Position numbers and translations under genes: made by a program. Below the pieces are notes generated by a model. It did not search any database. It was not told the DNA's origin and worked only from the letters and a program-made list of their open reading frames with translations. 64,000 nt of DNA from Ichthyophis bannanicus (taxonomy: Eukaryota; Chordata; Amphibia; Gymnophiona; Ichthyophiidae), in NCBI GenBank assembly GCA_033557465.1, contig CM066047.1, forward strand, positions 2,046,001-2,110,000. Reading direction: 5' to 3'. Each line of letters starts with the position of its first letter. The first letter of the stretch is position 1. Of the stretch, positions 30,801 to 45,500 are shown piece by piece.

Positions 30801-33700
30801 CGTCTCTCCCCCTTTCTCTCTTCCTCCCCCCCACATCCAGCATCTCTCTATCCAGCGTCTCTCCCCTTTCTCTCTTCCTCCCACCACATCCAGCATCTCT
30901 CTATCCAGTGTCTCTCCCCTTCTCTCTTCCTCCCCCCACATCCAGCATCTCTCTATCCAGTGTCTCCCCCTTTCTCTCTTCCTCCCCCCTACATCCAGCA
31001 TCTCTCTATCCAGTGTCTCCCCCTTTCTCTCTTCCTCCCCCACATCCAGCATCTCTCTATCCAGCGTCTCCCCCTTTCTCTCTTCCTCCCCCCCACATCC
31101 AGCATCTCTCTATCCAGCGTCTCCCCCCCTTTCTCTCTCTCTTCCTCCCCCACATCCAGCTTCTCTCTATCCAGCGTCTCTTCCCTTTCTCTCTTCCTCC
31201 CCCCACATCCAGCATCTCTCTCTCCAGTGTCTCCCCTTTCTCTCTTCCTCCCCCACATCCAGCATCTCAATATCCAGCGTCTCCCCCTCCCCCCACATCC
31301 AGCATCTCTCTATCCAGCGTCTCTCCCCTTTCTCTCTCTTCCTCCCCCCACATCTAGCATCTCTCTATCCAGTATCTCCCCCTTTCTCCTCTTCCTCCCC
31401 CCAAATCCAGCATCTCTCTATCCAGTGTCTCCCCCGTTCTCTCTTTCCTCCCCCCACATCCAGCATCTCTATATCCAGCGTCTCTCCCCTTTCCCCCTTC
31501 TCTCTTCCTCCCCCCCCCCCACATCCAGCATCTCTCTATCCAGTGTCTCTCCCCTTTCTCTCTCCTCCTCCTCCCCCACTTCCAGCATCTCTCTATCCAG
31601 CGTCTCCCCCTTTCTCTCTTCCTCCCCCACATCCAGCATCTCTCTATCCAGCGTCTCTCCCCTTTCTCTCTTCCTCCCCCCACATCCAGCATCTCAATAT
31701 CCAGCATCTCCCCCTTTCTCTCTTCCTCCCCCACATCCAGCATCTCTCTATCCAGTGTCTCTCCCCTTCTCTATTCCTCCCCCCCACACCCAGCATCTCT
31801 CTATCCAGTGTCTCCCCCTTTCTCACTTCCTCCCCCCACATCCAGCATCTCTCTATCCAGTGTCTCCCCCTTTCTCTCTTCCTCCCCCACATCAAGCATC
31901 TCTCTATCCAGCGTCTCGCCCGTTCTCCTCTTCCTCCACCCACATCCAGCATCTCTCTATCCAGTGTCTCTCCCTTTCTCTCTTCCTCCCCCCACATCCA
32001 GCATCTCTCTATCCAGTGTCTCCCCCTTTCTCTCTTCCTGCCCCACATCCAGCATCTCAATATCCAGCATCTCCCCCTTTCTCTCCTCCTCACCCCACAT
32101 CCAGCATCTCTCTATCCAGCGTCTCTCTCCCCTTTCTCTCTTCCTTCCTCCCCCCCACATCCAGCATCTCTCTATCCAGCGTCTCCCCCTTTCTCTCTTC
32201 CTCCCCCACATCCAGCATCTCTCTATCCAGTGTCTCCCCTTCTCTCTTCCTCCCCCACATCCAGCATCTCTCTATCCAGTGTCTCTCCCTTTCTCCCTTT
32301 CTCTCTTCCTCCCCAACATCCAGCATCTCTCTATCCAGTGTCTCTCCCTTTCTCTCTTCCTCCCCCACATCCAGCATCTCTCTATCCAGCGTCTCTCCCC
32401 TTTCTCTCTTCCTCCCCCACATCCAGCATCTCTCTATCCAGCGTCTCCCCCCTTTCTCTCTTCCTCCACCCACATCCAGCATCTCTCTATCCAGCGTCTC
32501 TCCCCTTTCTCTCCTCCTCCCCCACATCCAGCATCTCAATATCCAGCTTCTCCTCCCCCTTTCTCTCCTCCTCCCCCACACATCCAGCATCTCTCTATCC
32601 AGCGTCTCCCCCCTTTCCTCTCTTCCTCCCCCACATCCAGCATCTCTCTATCCAGCGTCTCTCCCCCTTTCTCTCTTCCTCCCCCCCACATCCAGCATCT
32701 CTCTATCCAGCGTCTCTCCCCTTTCTCTCTTCCTCCCTCCACATCCAGCATCTCTCTATCCAGCGTCTCTCCCCTTTCTCTCCTCCTCCCCCACATCCAG
32801 CATCTCTCTATCCAGCGTCTCTCCCCTTTCTCTCTTCCTCCCTCCACATCCAACATCTCTCTATCCAGCGTCTCTCCCCTTTCTCTCCTCCTCCCCCACA
32901 TCCAGCATCTCTCTATCCAGCGTCTCTCCCCTTTCTCTCTTCCTCCCCCCACATCCAGCATCTCTCTATCCAGTGTCTCTCCCCTTCACTCTCCCTCCCC
33001 CACATCCAGCATCTCTCTATCCAGTGTCTCTCCCCTTTCTCTCTTCCTCCCGCCCACATCCAGCATCTCTCTATCCAGCGTCTCTCCCCTTTCTCTCTTC
33101 CCTCCCTCCACATCCAGCATCTCTCTATACAGCGTCTCCCCCCTTTCTCTCCTCCTCCCCCACATCCAGCATCTCTCTATCCAGCGTCTCCCCCTTTCTC
33201 TCCTCCTCCCCCACATCCAGCATCTCTCTATCCAGTGTCTCCCCCTTTCCCACCTCCTCCCCACACATCCAGCATCTCTCTATCCAGTGTCTCCCCCTTT
33301 CTCTCCTACTCCACCAAAATCCAGCATCTCTCTATCCAGCGTCTCTCCCCTTTCTCTCTTCCTCCCTCCACATCCAGCATCTCTCTATCCAGCGTCTCTC
33401 CCCTTTCTCTCTTCCTCCTCCCCCACATCCAGCATCTCTCTATCCAGCGTCTCTCCCCTTTTCTCTCTTCCTCCCTCCACATCCAACATCTCTCTCTAGC
33501 CAGCGTCTCTCCCCTTTCTCTTTCTCTCCTCCTCCCCCACATCCAGCATCTCTCTATCCAGCGTCTCTCCCCTTTCTCTCCTCCTCCCCCACATCCAGCA
33601 TCTCTCTATCCAGCGTCTCACCCCTTTCTCTTCCTCCCTCCACATCCAGCATCTCTCTATCCAGTCTCTTCTCTCCCCTTTCTCTCCTCCTCCCCCACAT
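27900..33700 (+). repeat. higher-order block, first copy (about 5.8 kb)
   Basis: Variant units at 28044, 28252, 31261, 31351, 31688, 32051 and 32530 recur at 33801, 34020, 37107, 37195, 37460, 37813 and 38284, offsets of 5754 to 5846 bp. The limits are approximate. Confidence 0.7.
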
Positions 33701-36700
33701 CCAGCATCTCTCTATCCAGCGTCTCCCCCTTTCCCTCCTCCTCCACCCACAGCATCTCTCTATCCAGTGTCTCTCCCCTTTCTCTCCTCCTCCCCCACAT
33801 CCAGCATCTCAATATCCAGCGTCTCTCTCCCCCTTTCTCTCTCCTCCTCCACCCACATCCAGCATCTCTCTATCCAGCGTCTCCCCCCTTTCTTCCCTCT
33901 TCCTCCCCCACATCCAGCATCTCTCTTTCCTGTGTCTCCCCCTTTCTCTCTTCCTCCACCCAAATCCAGCTTCTCTCTTTCCAGTGTCTCTCCCCTTTCT
34001 CTCCTCCTCCCCCACATCCAGCATCTCAATATCCAGCTTCTCCCCCTTTCTCTCCTCCTCCACCCACATCCAGCATCTCTCTATCCAGCGTCTCGCCCCG
34101 TTCGCTCGTCCTCCCCCCACATCCAGCAACACTCAATCCAGCGTCTCTCCCCTTTCACTCTCTTCCTCCCCCCCACATCCAGCATCTCTCTATCCAGCGT
34201 CTCTCCCCTTTCTCTCTTCCTCTCCCTCCACATCCAGCATCTCTCTATCCAGCGTCTCTCCCCTTTCTCTCCTCCTCCCCCACATCCAGCATCTCTCTAT
34301 CCAGCGTCTCCCCCTTTCTCTCTTCCTCCTCCACATCCAGCATCTCTCTATCCAGGTCTCTCTCCCCTTTCTCTCCTCCTCCCCCACATCCAGCATCTCT
34401 CTATCCAGCGTCTCTCCCCTTTCTCTCTTCCTCCCCACACATCCAGCATCTCTCTATCCAGTGTCTCCCCCTTTCTCTCTCTTCCTCCCCCACATCCAGC
34501 ATCTCTCTATCCAGCGTCTCTCCCCTTTCTCTCTTCCTCCCCCCCACATCCAGCATCTCTCTATCCAGTGTCTCTCCCCTTTCTCTCCTCCCTCCCTCCA
34601 CATCCAGCATCTCTCTATCCAGCGTCTCCCCCTTTCTCTCCTCCTCCCCCACATCCAGCATCTCTCTATCCAGCGTCTCTCCCCTTTCTCGCGTACTCCC
34701 ACCACATCCAGCATCTCTCTATCCAGCGTCTCCCCCTTTCCCTCCTCCTCCACCCACATCCAGCATCTCTCTATCCAGTGTCTCCCCCTTTCTCTCTTCC
34801 TCCCCCACATCCAGCATCTCTCTATCCAGCGTCTCTCCCCTTTCTCTCTTCCTCCCTCCACATCCAGCATCTCTCTATCCAGCGTCTCTCCCCTTTCTCT
34901 CCTCCTCCCCCCCACATCCAGCATCTCTCTATCCAGCGTCTCTCCCCCTTCTCTCTCTTCCTCCCTCCACATCCAACATCTCTCTATCCAGCGTCTCTCC
35001 CCTTTCTCTCCTCCTCTCCCACATCCAGCATCTCTCTATCCAGCGTCTCTCCCCTTTCTATCTTCCTCCCCACACATCCAGCATCTCTCTATCCAGTGTC
35101 TCCCCCTTTCTCTCTTCCTCCCCCCACATCCAGCATCTCTCTATCCAGTGTCTCTCCCCTTTCTCTCCTCCTCCCCCCCATTCCAGCATCTCTCTCTATC
35201 CAGCGTCTCCCCCTTTCTCTCTTCCCTCCCCCCACATCCAGCATCTCTCTATCCAGCGTCTCTCCCCCTTTCTCTCTCTTCCTCCCCCCACATCCAGCAT
35301 CTCTCTATCCAGCGTCTCCCCCTTTCTCCTCTTCCTCCTCCACATCCACCATCTCTCTATCCAGTGTCTCTCCCCTTTCTCTCCTCCTCCCCCACATCCA
35401 GCATCTCTCTATCCAGCGTCTCTCCCCTTTCTCTCTTCCTCCCCACACATCCAGCATCTCTCTATCCAGAGTCTCCCCCTTTCTCTCTTCCTCCTCCCCC
35501 ACATCCAGCATCTCTCTATCCAGTGTCTCTCCCCTTTCTCTCTCCTCCTCCCCCCCATTCCAGCATCTCTCTATCCAGCGTCTCTCCCCTTTCTATCTTC
35601 CTCCCCCCACATCCAGCATCTCTCTATCCAGCGTCCCCACTTTCTCTCTTCCTCCCCCCACATCCAGCATCTCTCTATCCAGCGTCTCCCCCTTTCTCTC
35701 TTCCTTACCCCACATCCAGCATCTCTCTATCCAGCGTCGCCCCCCTTTCTCTCTTCCTTACCCCACATCCAGCATCTCTCTATCCAGTGTCTCTCCCCCC
35801 TTTCTCTCTCTCTTCCTCCCCCCACATCCAGCATCTCTCTATCCAGCGTCTCCCCCTTTCTCTCTCTCTTCCTTACCCCACCTCCAGCATCTCTATCCTG
35901 CGTCTCCCCCTTTCTCTCTTCCTCCCCCCACATCCAGCATCTCTCTATCCAGTGTCTCCCCCTTTCACTCTCCTCCTCCCTCCCCCCACATCCAGCATCT
36001 CTATCCAGTGTCTCTCCCCTTTCTCTCCTCCTCCTCCCCCCCATTCCAGCATCTCTCTATCCAGCGTCTCCCCCTTTCTCTCTTCCTCCCCCACATCCAG
36101 CATCTCTCTATCCAGTGTCTCCCCCTTTCTCTCTTCCTCCCCCACATCCAGTTTCTCTCTATCCAGCGTCTCTTCCCTTTCTCTCTCTCCTCCCCCACCA
36201 CATCCAGCATCTCAATATCCAGCGTCTCCCCCTTTCTCTCTTCCTCCCCCCACATCCAGCATCTCTCTATCCAGTGTCTCTCCCCTTCTCTCTTCCTCCC
36301 CCCACATCCAGCATCTCTCTATCCAGTGTCTCCCCTTTCTCTCTTCCTCCCCCTACATCCAGCATCTCTCTATCCAGTGTCTCCCCTTTCTCTCCTTCCT
36401 CCTCCCCACATCCAGCATCTCTCTATCCAGTGTCTCCCCCTTTCTCTCTCTTCCTCCCCAACATCCAGCATCTCTCTATCCAGCGTCTCCCCTTTCTCTC
36501 TTCCTCCCCCCCACATCCAGCATCTCTCTATCCAGCTCCCTCCCCCCTTTCTCTCTTCCTCCCCCCACATCCAGCATCTCTCTATCCAGTGTCTCTCCCC
36601 CTTCCTCTTCCTCCCCCCACATCCAGCATCTCTCTATATCCAGTGTCTCCCCCTTTCTCTCTTCTTCCTCCCCCCTACATCCAGCATCTCTCTATCCAGT

Positions 36701-39500
36701 GTCTCCCCCTTTCTCTCTTCCTCCCCCACATCCAGCATCTCTCTATCCAGCGTCTCCCCCCTTTCTCTCTTCCTCCTCCCCCCCACATCCAGCATCTCTC
36801 TATCCAGCGTCTCCCCCTTTCTCTCTCTCTTCCTCCCCCACATCCAGCATCTCTCTATCCAGCGTCTCCCCCTTTCTCTCTTCCTTACCCCCCACATCCA
36901 GCATCTCTCTATCCAGTGTCTCCCCCCTTTCTCTCTTCCTCCCCCCACATCCAGCCTCTCTCTATCCATCGTCTCGTCCCTTTCTCTCTCTTCCTCCCCC
37001 ACATCCAGCTTCTCTATCCAGCGTCTCTTCCCTTTCTCTCTTCCTCCCCCCACATCCAGCATCTCTCTATCCAGTCTCCCCTTTCTCTCTCCTCCCCCCC
37101 ACATCCAGCATCTCAATATCCAGCGTCTCCCCCTCCCCCCACATCCAGCATCTCTCTATCCAGCGTCTCTCCCCTTTCTCTCTTCCTCCCCCCACATCTA
37201 GCATCTCTCTATCCAGTATCTCCCCCTTTCTCTCTTCCTCCCCCCAAATCCAGCATCTCTCTATCCAGTGTCTCCCCCTTTCTCTCTTCCTCCCCCCACA
37301 TCCAGCATCTCTCTCTCCTGTGTCTCCACCTTTCTCTCTTCCTCCCCCCATTCCAGCATCTCTCTATCCAGCGTCTCCCCCTTTCTCTCTTCCTCCCCCC
37401 ACATCCAGCATCTCTCTATCCAGCATCTCTCCCCTTTCTCTCTTCCTCCCCCCACATCCAGCATCTCAATATCCAGCGTCTCCCCCTTTCTCTCTTCCTC
37501 CCCCACATCCAGCATCTCTCTATCCAGTGTCTCTCTCCCCTCTCTATTCTCCCCCCCCCACACCCAGCATCTCTCTATCCAGTGTCTCCCCCTTTCTCAC
37601 TCCTCCCCCCACTCCAGCATCTCTCTATCCAGTGTCTCCCCTTCTCTCTTCCTCCCCCACATCCAGCATCTCTCTATCCAGCGTCTCCCCTCTCTCTTCC
37701 TCCCTCCACATCCAGCATCTCTCTATCCAGTGTCTCTCCCCTTTCTCTCTTCCTCACCCCACATCCAGCATCTCTATGCAGTGTCTCCCCTTTCTCTCTT
37801 CCTCCCCCACATCCAGCATCTCAATATCCAGCATCTCCCCCTTTCTCTCCTCCTCACCCCACATCCAGCATCTCTCTATCCAGCGTCTCTCCCCTTTCTC
37901 TCTTCCACCCCCCACAACCAGCATCTCTCTATCCAGCTCTCCCCCTTTCTCTCTCCTCCCCCACATCCAGCATCTCTCTATCCAGTGTCTCCCCTTCTCT
38001 CTTCCTCCCCCCCATCCAGCATCTCTCTATCCCGTCTCCCTTTCTCCCTTTCCTCTCTTCCCTCCCCCAACATCCCAGCATCTCTCTATCCATGTCTCTT
38101 CCCTTTCTCTCTTCCTCCCCCACATCCAGCAGCTCTCTATCCAGCGTCTCCCCCGTTCGCTCTTCCTCCCCCCACATCCAGCATCTCTCTATCCAGCGTC
38201 TCCCCCTTTCTCTCATCCTCCACCCACATCCAGCATCTCTCTATCCAGTGTCTCTCCCCTTTCTCTCCTCCTCCCCCACATCCAGCATCTCAATATCCAG
38301 CTTCTCCCCCTTTCTCTCTCCTCCTCCCCCACATCCAGCATCTCTCTATCCAGCGTCTCTCCCCCCTTTTTCTCTTCCTCCGTCCACATCCAGCATCTCT
38401 CTATCCAGTGTCTCTCCCCTGTCTCTCGTCCGCCCCCCCACAGCCAGCAGCACTCTATCCAACTCTCCCTTTCTCTCTTCTCCCTCCACATCCAGCATCT
38501 CTCTATCCAGCGTCTCTCCCCTTTCTCTCTCCTCCTCCCCCACAATCCAGCATCTCTCTATCCAGTGTCTCTCCCCTTTCTCTCTTCCTCCCTCCACATC
38601 CACATCTCTCTATCCAGCGTCTCTCCCCTTTCTCTCTTCCTCCCCACACATCCAGCATCTCTCTATCCAGCGTCTCTCTCCTTTCTCTCTTCACCCTCCA
38701 CATCCAGCATCTCTCTATCCCGTGTCTCCCCCTTTCTCTCTTCCTCCCCCACATCGAGCATCTCTCTATCCAGTGTCTCTCCCCTTTCTGTCTTCCTCAC
38801 CCCACATCCAGCATCTCTCTATCCAGCGTCTCCCCTTTCTCTCTTCCTCCCTCCACATCCAGCATCTCTCTATCCAGCGTCTCCCCCTTTCTCTCCTCCT
38901 CCCCCACATCCAGCATCTCTCTATCCAGCGTCTCCCCCTTTCTCTCCTCCTCCCCCCACATCCAGCATCTCTCTATCCAGCGTCTCCCCCCTTTCCCTCG
39001 TCCTCCATCCACATCCAGCATCTCTCTATCCAGTGTCTCCCCCTTTCTCTCTTCCTCCCCCACATCCAGCATCTCTCTATCCAGCGTCTCTCTCCCCTTT
39101 CTCTCTCTTCCTCCCCTCCACACATCCAGCATCTCTCTATCCAGTGTCTCTCCCCTTTCTCTCCTCCTCCCCCACATCCAGCATCTCTCTATCCAGCGTC
39201 TCGCCCCTTACTCTCTCCTCCCCCTCCACATCCAGCATCTCTCTATCCAGCGTCTCTCCCCGTCTCTCTCCTCCTCCCCCACATCCAGCATCTCTCTATC
39301 CAGCGTCTCTCCCCTTTCTCTCTTCCTCCCCCACACATCCAGCATCTCTCTATCCAGTGTCTCCCCCTTTCCCTCTTCCTCCCCCACATCCCGCATCTCT
39401 CTATCCAGAGTCTCTCCCCTTTCTCTCCTCCTCCCCCCCATTCCAGCATCTCTCTATCCAGCGTCTCCCCCTTTCTCTCTCCTCCTCCCCCCCACATCCA
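33700..39500 (+). repeat. higher-order block, second copy (about 5.8 kb)
   Basis: Carries the same series of marker units as 27.9-33.7 kb in the same order. One marker pair is specific: CATCTAGCATCTC..CAGTATCTCC followed within 50 bp by CCCCAAATCCAG, seen only at 31351-31412 and 37195-37256. Confidence 0.7.
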
Positions 39501-42500
39501 GCATCTCTCTATCCAGCTCTCCCCCCTTTCTCTCTTCTCCTCCCCCACATCCAGCATCTCTCTATCCAGCGTCTCTCCCCCTTTCTCTCTTCCTCCCCCC
39601 ACATCCATCATCTCTCTATCCAGCGTCTCTCCCCCTTTCTCTCCTCCTCCCCCACATCCAGCATCTCTCTATCCAGCGTCTCTCCCCTTTCTCTCTTCCT
39701 CCCCCCCACATCCAGCATCTCTCTATCCAGTGTCTCCCCCTTTCTCTCTTCCTCCCCTACATCCAGCATCTCTCTATCCAGTCTCTCCCCTTTCCTCTCC
39801 TCCTCCTCCCCCCCGCCATTCCAGCATCTCTCTATCCAGCGTATCCCCCTTTCTCTCTTCCTCCCCCCACATCCAGCATCTCTCTATCCAGGGTCTCCCC
39901 CATTCTCTCTTCCTCCCCCCACATCCAGCATCTCTCTATCCAGCGTCTCCCCCTTTCTCTCTTCCTCCCCCCCCATCCAGCATCTCTCTATCAAGCGTCT
40001 CCCCCCTTCCTCTCTTCCTCCCCCACATCCAGCATCTCTCTATCCAGGGTTTCTCCCCTTTCTCTCTTCCTCCCCCCACATCCAGCATCTCTCTATCCAG
40101 CGTCTCCCCCTTTCTCTCTCCTTACCCCACATCCAGCATCTCTCTATCCAGGTCTCCCCCTTTCTCTCTTCCACCCCCACATCCAGCATCTCTCTATCCA
40201 GTGTCTCCCCCTTTCTCTCTTCCTCCGTCCACATCCAGCATCTCTCTATCCAGTGTCTCTTCCTTTCTCTCTCTCTCCTCCCAACATCCAGCATCTCTCT
40301 ATCCAGCGTCTCCCCTTTCTCTCTTCCTCCCAAACATCCAGCATCTCTCTATCCAGTGTCTCCCTCCTTTCTCTCTCCCTCCCCCACATCCAGCATCTCT
40401 CTATCCAGTGTCTCCCTCCTTTCTCTCTTCCTCCTCCACATCCAGCATCTCTCTATCCAGTGTCTCGCCCCTTTCTCTCTTCCTCCCCCACCCCAGCATC
40501 TCTCTATCCAGTGTCTCCCCCTTCTCTCTCTCCTCCCCCACATCCAGCATCTCTCTATCCAGTGTCTCCCCCTTTCTCTCTTCCTCCCCCACATCCAGCA
40601 TCTCTCTATCCAGGTCTCCCCTTTCTCTCTTCCTCCTTCCACATCCAGCAACGCTCTCTCCAGTGTCTCCCCCTTCTCTCTTCCTCCCCCACATCCAGCA
40701 TCTCTCTATCCAGTGTCCCCCCTTTCTCGCTCTTCCTCCCCCCACATCCAGCATCTCTCTATCCAGTGTCTCTCCCCTGTCTCTTCCTCCCCCCACATCC
40801 AGCATCTCTCTATCCAGTGTCTCCCCCTTTCTCTCTTCCTCCCCCCCACATCCAGCATCTCTCTATCCAGTGTCTCCCCCTTTCTCTCTTCCTCCCCCCA
40901 CATCCAGCATCTCTCTATCCAGCGTCTCCCCCTTTCTCTCTCTTCCTCCTCCCCACATCCAGCATCTCTCTACACAGTGTCTCCCCCTTTCTCTCTTCCT
41001 CCCCCACATCCAGCTTCTCTCTATCCAGTGTCTCTTCCCTTTCTCTCTTCCTCCCACACATCCAGCATCTATCTATCCAGCGTCTCCCCCTTTCTCTCTT
41101 CCTCCCCCACATCCAGCATCTCTCTATCCAGTGTCTCCCCCCTTTCTCTCTTCCTCCCCCACATCCAGCTTCTCTCTATCCAGTGTCTCTACCCTTTCTC
41201 TCTTCCTCCCACACATCCAGCATCTCTCTATCCAGGCGTCTCTCCTTTCTCTCTTCCTCCCCCCACATCCAGCATCTCTCTATCCAGCGTCTGCCCCGTT
41301 CTCTCTTGCTACCCCACATCCAGCATCTCTCTATCCAGCGTCTCCCCCTTTCTCTCTTCCTCCCCCCACATCCAGCATCTCTCTATCCAGTGTCTCCCCT
41401 TTCTCTCTTCCGCCCCCACATCCAGCATCTCTCTATCCAGTCTCCCCCCTTTCTCTCTTCCTCCCCCCACATCCATCATCTCTCTATCCAGTGTCTCTCC
41501 TTTCTCTCTTCCTCCCCACATCCAGCATCTCTCTATCCAGTGTCTCCCCCCTTTCTCTCTTCCTCCCCCACATCCAGCATCTCTCTATCCCAGTCTCTCC
41601 CCCTTTCTCTCTTCCTCCCCCCACATCCAGCATCTCTCTATCCAGCGTCTCCCCCTTTCTCTCTTCCTCCCCCACATCCAGCATCTCTCTATCCAGTGTC
41701 TCTCCCCCTTTCTCTCTTCCTCCCCCCCCACATCCAGCATCTCTCTATCCAGTGTCTCTCCCCTTTCTCTCTTCTTCCTCCCCCACATCCAGCATCTCTC
41801 TATCCAGTGTCTCTCCCCTTTCTCTACCTCCCCCACATCCAGCATCTCTCTATCCAGTGTCTCCCCCCTTTCTCTCTTCCTCCCCCACATCCAGCATCTC
41901 TCTATCCAGCGTCTCTCCCTTTCTCTCTTCCTCCCCCACTTCCAGCATCTCTCTATCCAGCGTCTCTCCCTTTCTCTCTTCCTCCCCCACATCCAGCATC
42001 TCTCTATCCAGTGTCTCTCCCCTTTCTCTCTTCCTCCCCCACATCCAGCATCTCTCTATCCAGTGTCTCTCCCCTTTCTCTCTTCCTCCCCCACATCCAG
42101 CATCTCTCTATCCAGTGTCTCTCCCCTTTCTCTCTTCCTCCCCCACATCCAGCATCTCTCTATCCGGTGTCTCCCCCTTTCTCTCTCTTCCTCCCCCCAC
42201 ATCCAGCATCTCTCTATCCAGGTCTCCCCCCTTTCTCTCTTCCTCCCCCACATCCAGCATCTCTCTATCCAGTGTCTCCCCCTTTCCTCTCTTCCTCCCC
42301 CACATCCAGCATCTCTCTATCCAGTGTCTCCCTTTCTCTCTTCCTCCCCCACTTCCAGCATCTCTCTATCCAGTGTCTCCCCCTTTCTCTCTTCCTCCCC
42401 CCACATCCAGCATCTCTCTATGCAGTGTCTCTCCCCTTTCTCTCTTCCTCTCCCACATCCAGCATCTCTCTATCCAGTGTCTCCCCCTTTCTCTCTTCCT

Positions 42501-45500
42501 CCCCCACATCCAGCATCTCTCTATCCAGTGTCTCCCCCTTTCTCTCTTCCTCCCCCCACATCCAGCATCTCTCTATCCAGTGTCTCCCCCCTTTCTCTCT
42601 TCCTCCCCCACATCCAGCATCTCTCTATCCAGTGTCTCCCCCCCTTTCTCTCTTCCTCCCCCCACATCCAGCATCTCTCTATCCAGTGTCTCCCCTTTAG
42701 CTCGTCCTCCCCCACATCCAGCATCTCTCTATCCAGAGTCTCCCCCTTTCTCTCTTCCTCCCCCACATCCAGCATCTCTCTATCCAGTGTCTCCCCCTTT
42801 CTCTCTTCCTCCCCCACATCCAGCATCTCTCTATCCAGCGTCTCCCCTTTCTCTCTTCCTCCCCCACATCCAGCATCTCTCTATCCAGTGTCTCCCTCCT
42901 TTCTCTCTCCCTCCCCCACATCCAGCATCTCTCTATCCAGTGTCTCGCCCCTTTCTCTCTTCCTCCCCCACATCCAGCATCTCTCTATCCAGCGTCTCCC
43001 CCTTTCTCTCTTCCTCCCCCCACATCCAGCATCTCTCTATCCAGCGTCTCTTCCCTTTCTCTCTTCCTCCCCACATCCAGCATCTCTCTATCCAGCGTCT
43101 CCCCCTTTCTCTCTTCCTCCCCCACATCCAGCATCTCTCTATCCAGTGTCTCCCCCTTCTCTCTTCTTCCTCCCCCACATCCAGCTTCTCTCTATCCAGG
43201 GTCTCCCCCTTTCTCTCTTCCTCCCCCACATCCAGCATCTCTCTATCCAGTGTCTCCCCCTTTCTCTCTTCCTCCCCCACATCCAGCTTCTCTCTATCCA
43301 GCGTCTCTTCCCTTTCTCTCTTCCTCCCCCACATCCAGCATCTCTCTATCCAGCGTCTCCCCCTTTCTCTCTTCCTCCCCCACATCCAGCATCTCTCTAT
43401 CCAGTGTCTCTTCCTTTCTCTCTTCCTCCCCCACATCCAGCATCTCTCTATCCAGTGTCTCTCCCCTTTCTCTCTCCTCCTCACCCCACATCCAGCATCT
43501 CTCTATCCAGCGTCTCTCCCCCTTTCTATCTTCCTCCCCCACATCCAGCATCTCTCTATCCAGTGTCTCCCCCTTTCTCTCTTCCTCCCCCACATCAAGC
43601 ATCTCTATATCCATCGTCTCCCCCCTTTCTCTCTTCCTCCCCCACATCCAGCTTCTCTCTATCCAGCGTCTCTTCCCTTTCTCTCTTCCTCCCCCACATC
43701 CAGCATCTCTCTATCCAGTGTCTCCCCCTTTCTCTCTTCCTCCCCCACATCCAGCATCTCTCTATCCAGTGTCTCCCCCTTTCTCTCTTCCTCCCCCACA
43801 TCCAGCATCTCTCTATCCAGTGTCTCTTCCTTTCTCTCTTCCTCCCCCCACATCCAGCATCTCTCTATCCAGTGTCTCCCCCCTTTCTCTCTTCCGCCCA
43901 CACATACAGCATCTCTCTATCCAGCGTCTCCCCTTTCTCTCTTCCTCCCCACTCCAGCATCTCTCTATCCAGCGTCTCTCCCTTTTTCTCTTCCTCCGTC
44001 CACATCCAGCATCTCTCTATCCAGCGTCTCTCCCCTATCTCTTCCTCCCCCACATCCAGCATCTCTCTACCAGTGTCTCCCCCTTTCTCTCTTCCTCCCC
44101 CACATCCAGCATCTCTCTATCCAGTGTCTACCCCTTCTCTCTCTTCCTCCCCTACATCCAGCATCTCTCTATCCAGCGTCTCCCCCGTTCTCTCTTCTCC
44201 CCCACATCCTGCATCTCTCTATCCAGCGTCTTCCCCCTTTCTCTCTTCCTCCCCCACATCCAGCATCTCTCTAGCCAGCGTCTCCCCCTTTCTCTCTTCC
44301 TCCCCCACATCCAGCATCTCTCTATCCAGCGTCTCCCCCTTTCTCTCTTCCTCCCCCCACATCCAGCATCTCTCTATCCAGCGTCTCCCCCCTTTCTCTC
44401 TTCCTCCCCCACATCCAGCATCTCTCTATCCAGTGTCTCTCCCCCTTTCTCTCTCTTCCTCCCCCACATCCAGCATCTCTCTATCCAGCGTCTCCCCTTT
44501 CTCTCTTCCTCCCCCACATCCAGCATCTCTCTATCCAGCGTCTCCCCCTTTCTCTCTTCCTCCCCCACATCCAGCATCTCTCTATCCAGCGTCTCCACCT
44601 TTCTCTCTTCCTCCCCCACATCCAGCATCTCTCTATCCAGTGTCTCTCCCCTTTCTCTCTCCCTCCCCCACATCCAGCATCTCTCTATCCAGTGTCTCTC
44701 CCCTTTCTCTCTTCCTCCCCCCACATCCAGCATCTCTATCCAGCGTCACCCCCTTTCTCTCTTCCTCCCTCCACATCCAGCATCTCTCTATCCAGTGTCT
44801 CCCCCTTTCTCTCTTCCTCCCTCCACATCCAGCATCTCTCTATCCAGTGTCTCCCCCTTTCTCTCTTCCTTACCCCACATCCAGCATCTCTCTATCCAGT
44901 GTCTCCCCCTTTCTCTCTTCCTCCCCCACATCCAGCATCTCTCTATCCAGTGTCTCCCCCTTTCTCTCTTCCTCCCCCACATCCAGCATCTCTCTATCCA
45001 GTGTCTCGCCCTGTCTCCCTTCCTCCCCACATCCAGCATCTCTCTATCCAGCGTCTCTCCCCTTTCTCTCTTCCTCCCCCACATCCAGCTTCTCTCTATC
45101 CAGCGTGTCTCCTCCTTTCTCTCTCTTCCTCCCCCCACATCCAGCTTCTCTCTATCCAGTGTCTCCCCCTTTCTCTCTTCCTCCCCCACATCTAGCATCT
45201 CTCTATCCAGCGTCTCTCCCTTTCTCTCTTCCTCCCCCACATCCAGCATCTCTCTATCCAGCGTCTCTCCCCCTTTCTTCTTCCCCCCCCACATCCAGCA
45301 TCTCTCTATCCAGCGTCTCTCCCTTTCTCTCTTCCTCCCCCACATCCAGCTTCTCTCTATCCAGCGTCTCTCCCTTTCTCTCTTCCTCCCCCACACCCAG
45401 CATCTCTCTATCCAGCGTCTCTCCCTTTCTCTCTTCCTCCGTCCACATCCAGCATCTCTCTAGCCAGTGTCTCCCCCTTTCTCTCTTCCTCCCCCACATC

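Noticed and set aside
26593..44274. A 5893-codon open frame, with others of 5338, 1810, 1144 and 1012 codons overlapping it
   Set aside because: All lie in the 51-bp satellite and are open in three frames at once because the unit has no stop. No frame is favoured and no start, splice or domain signal exists.
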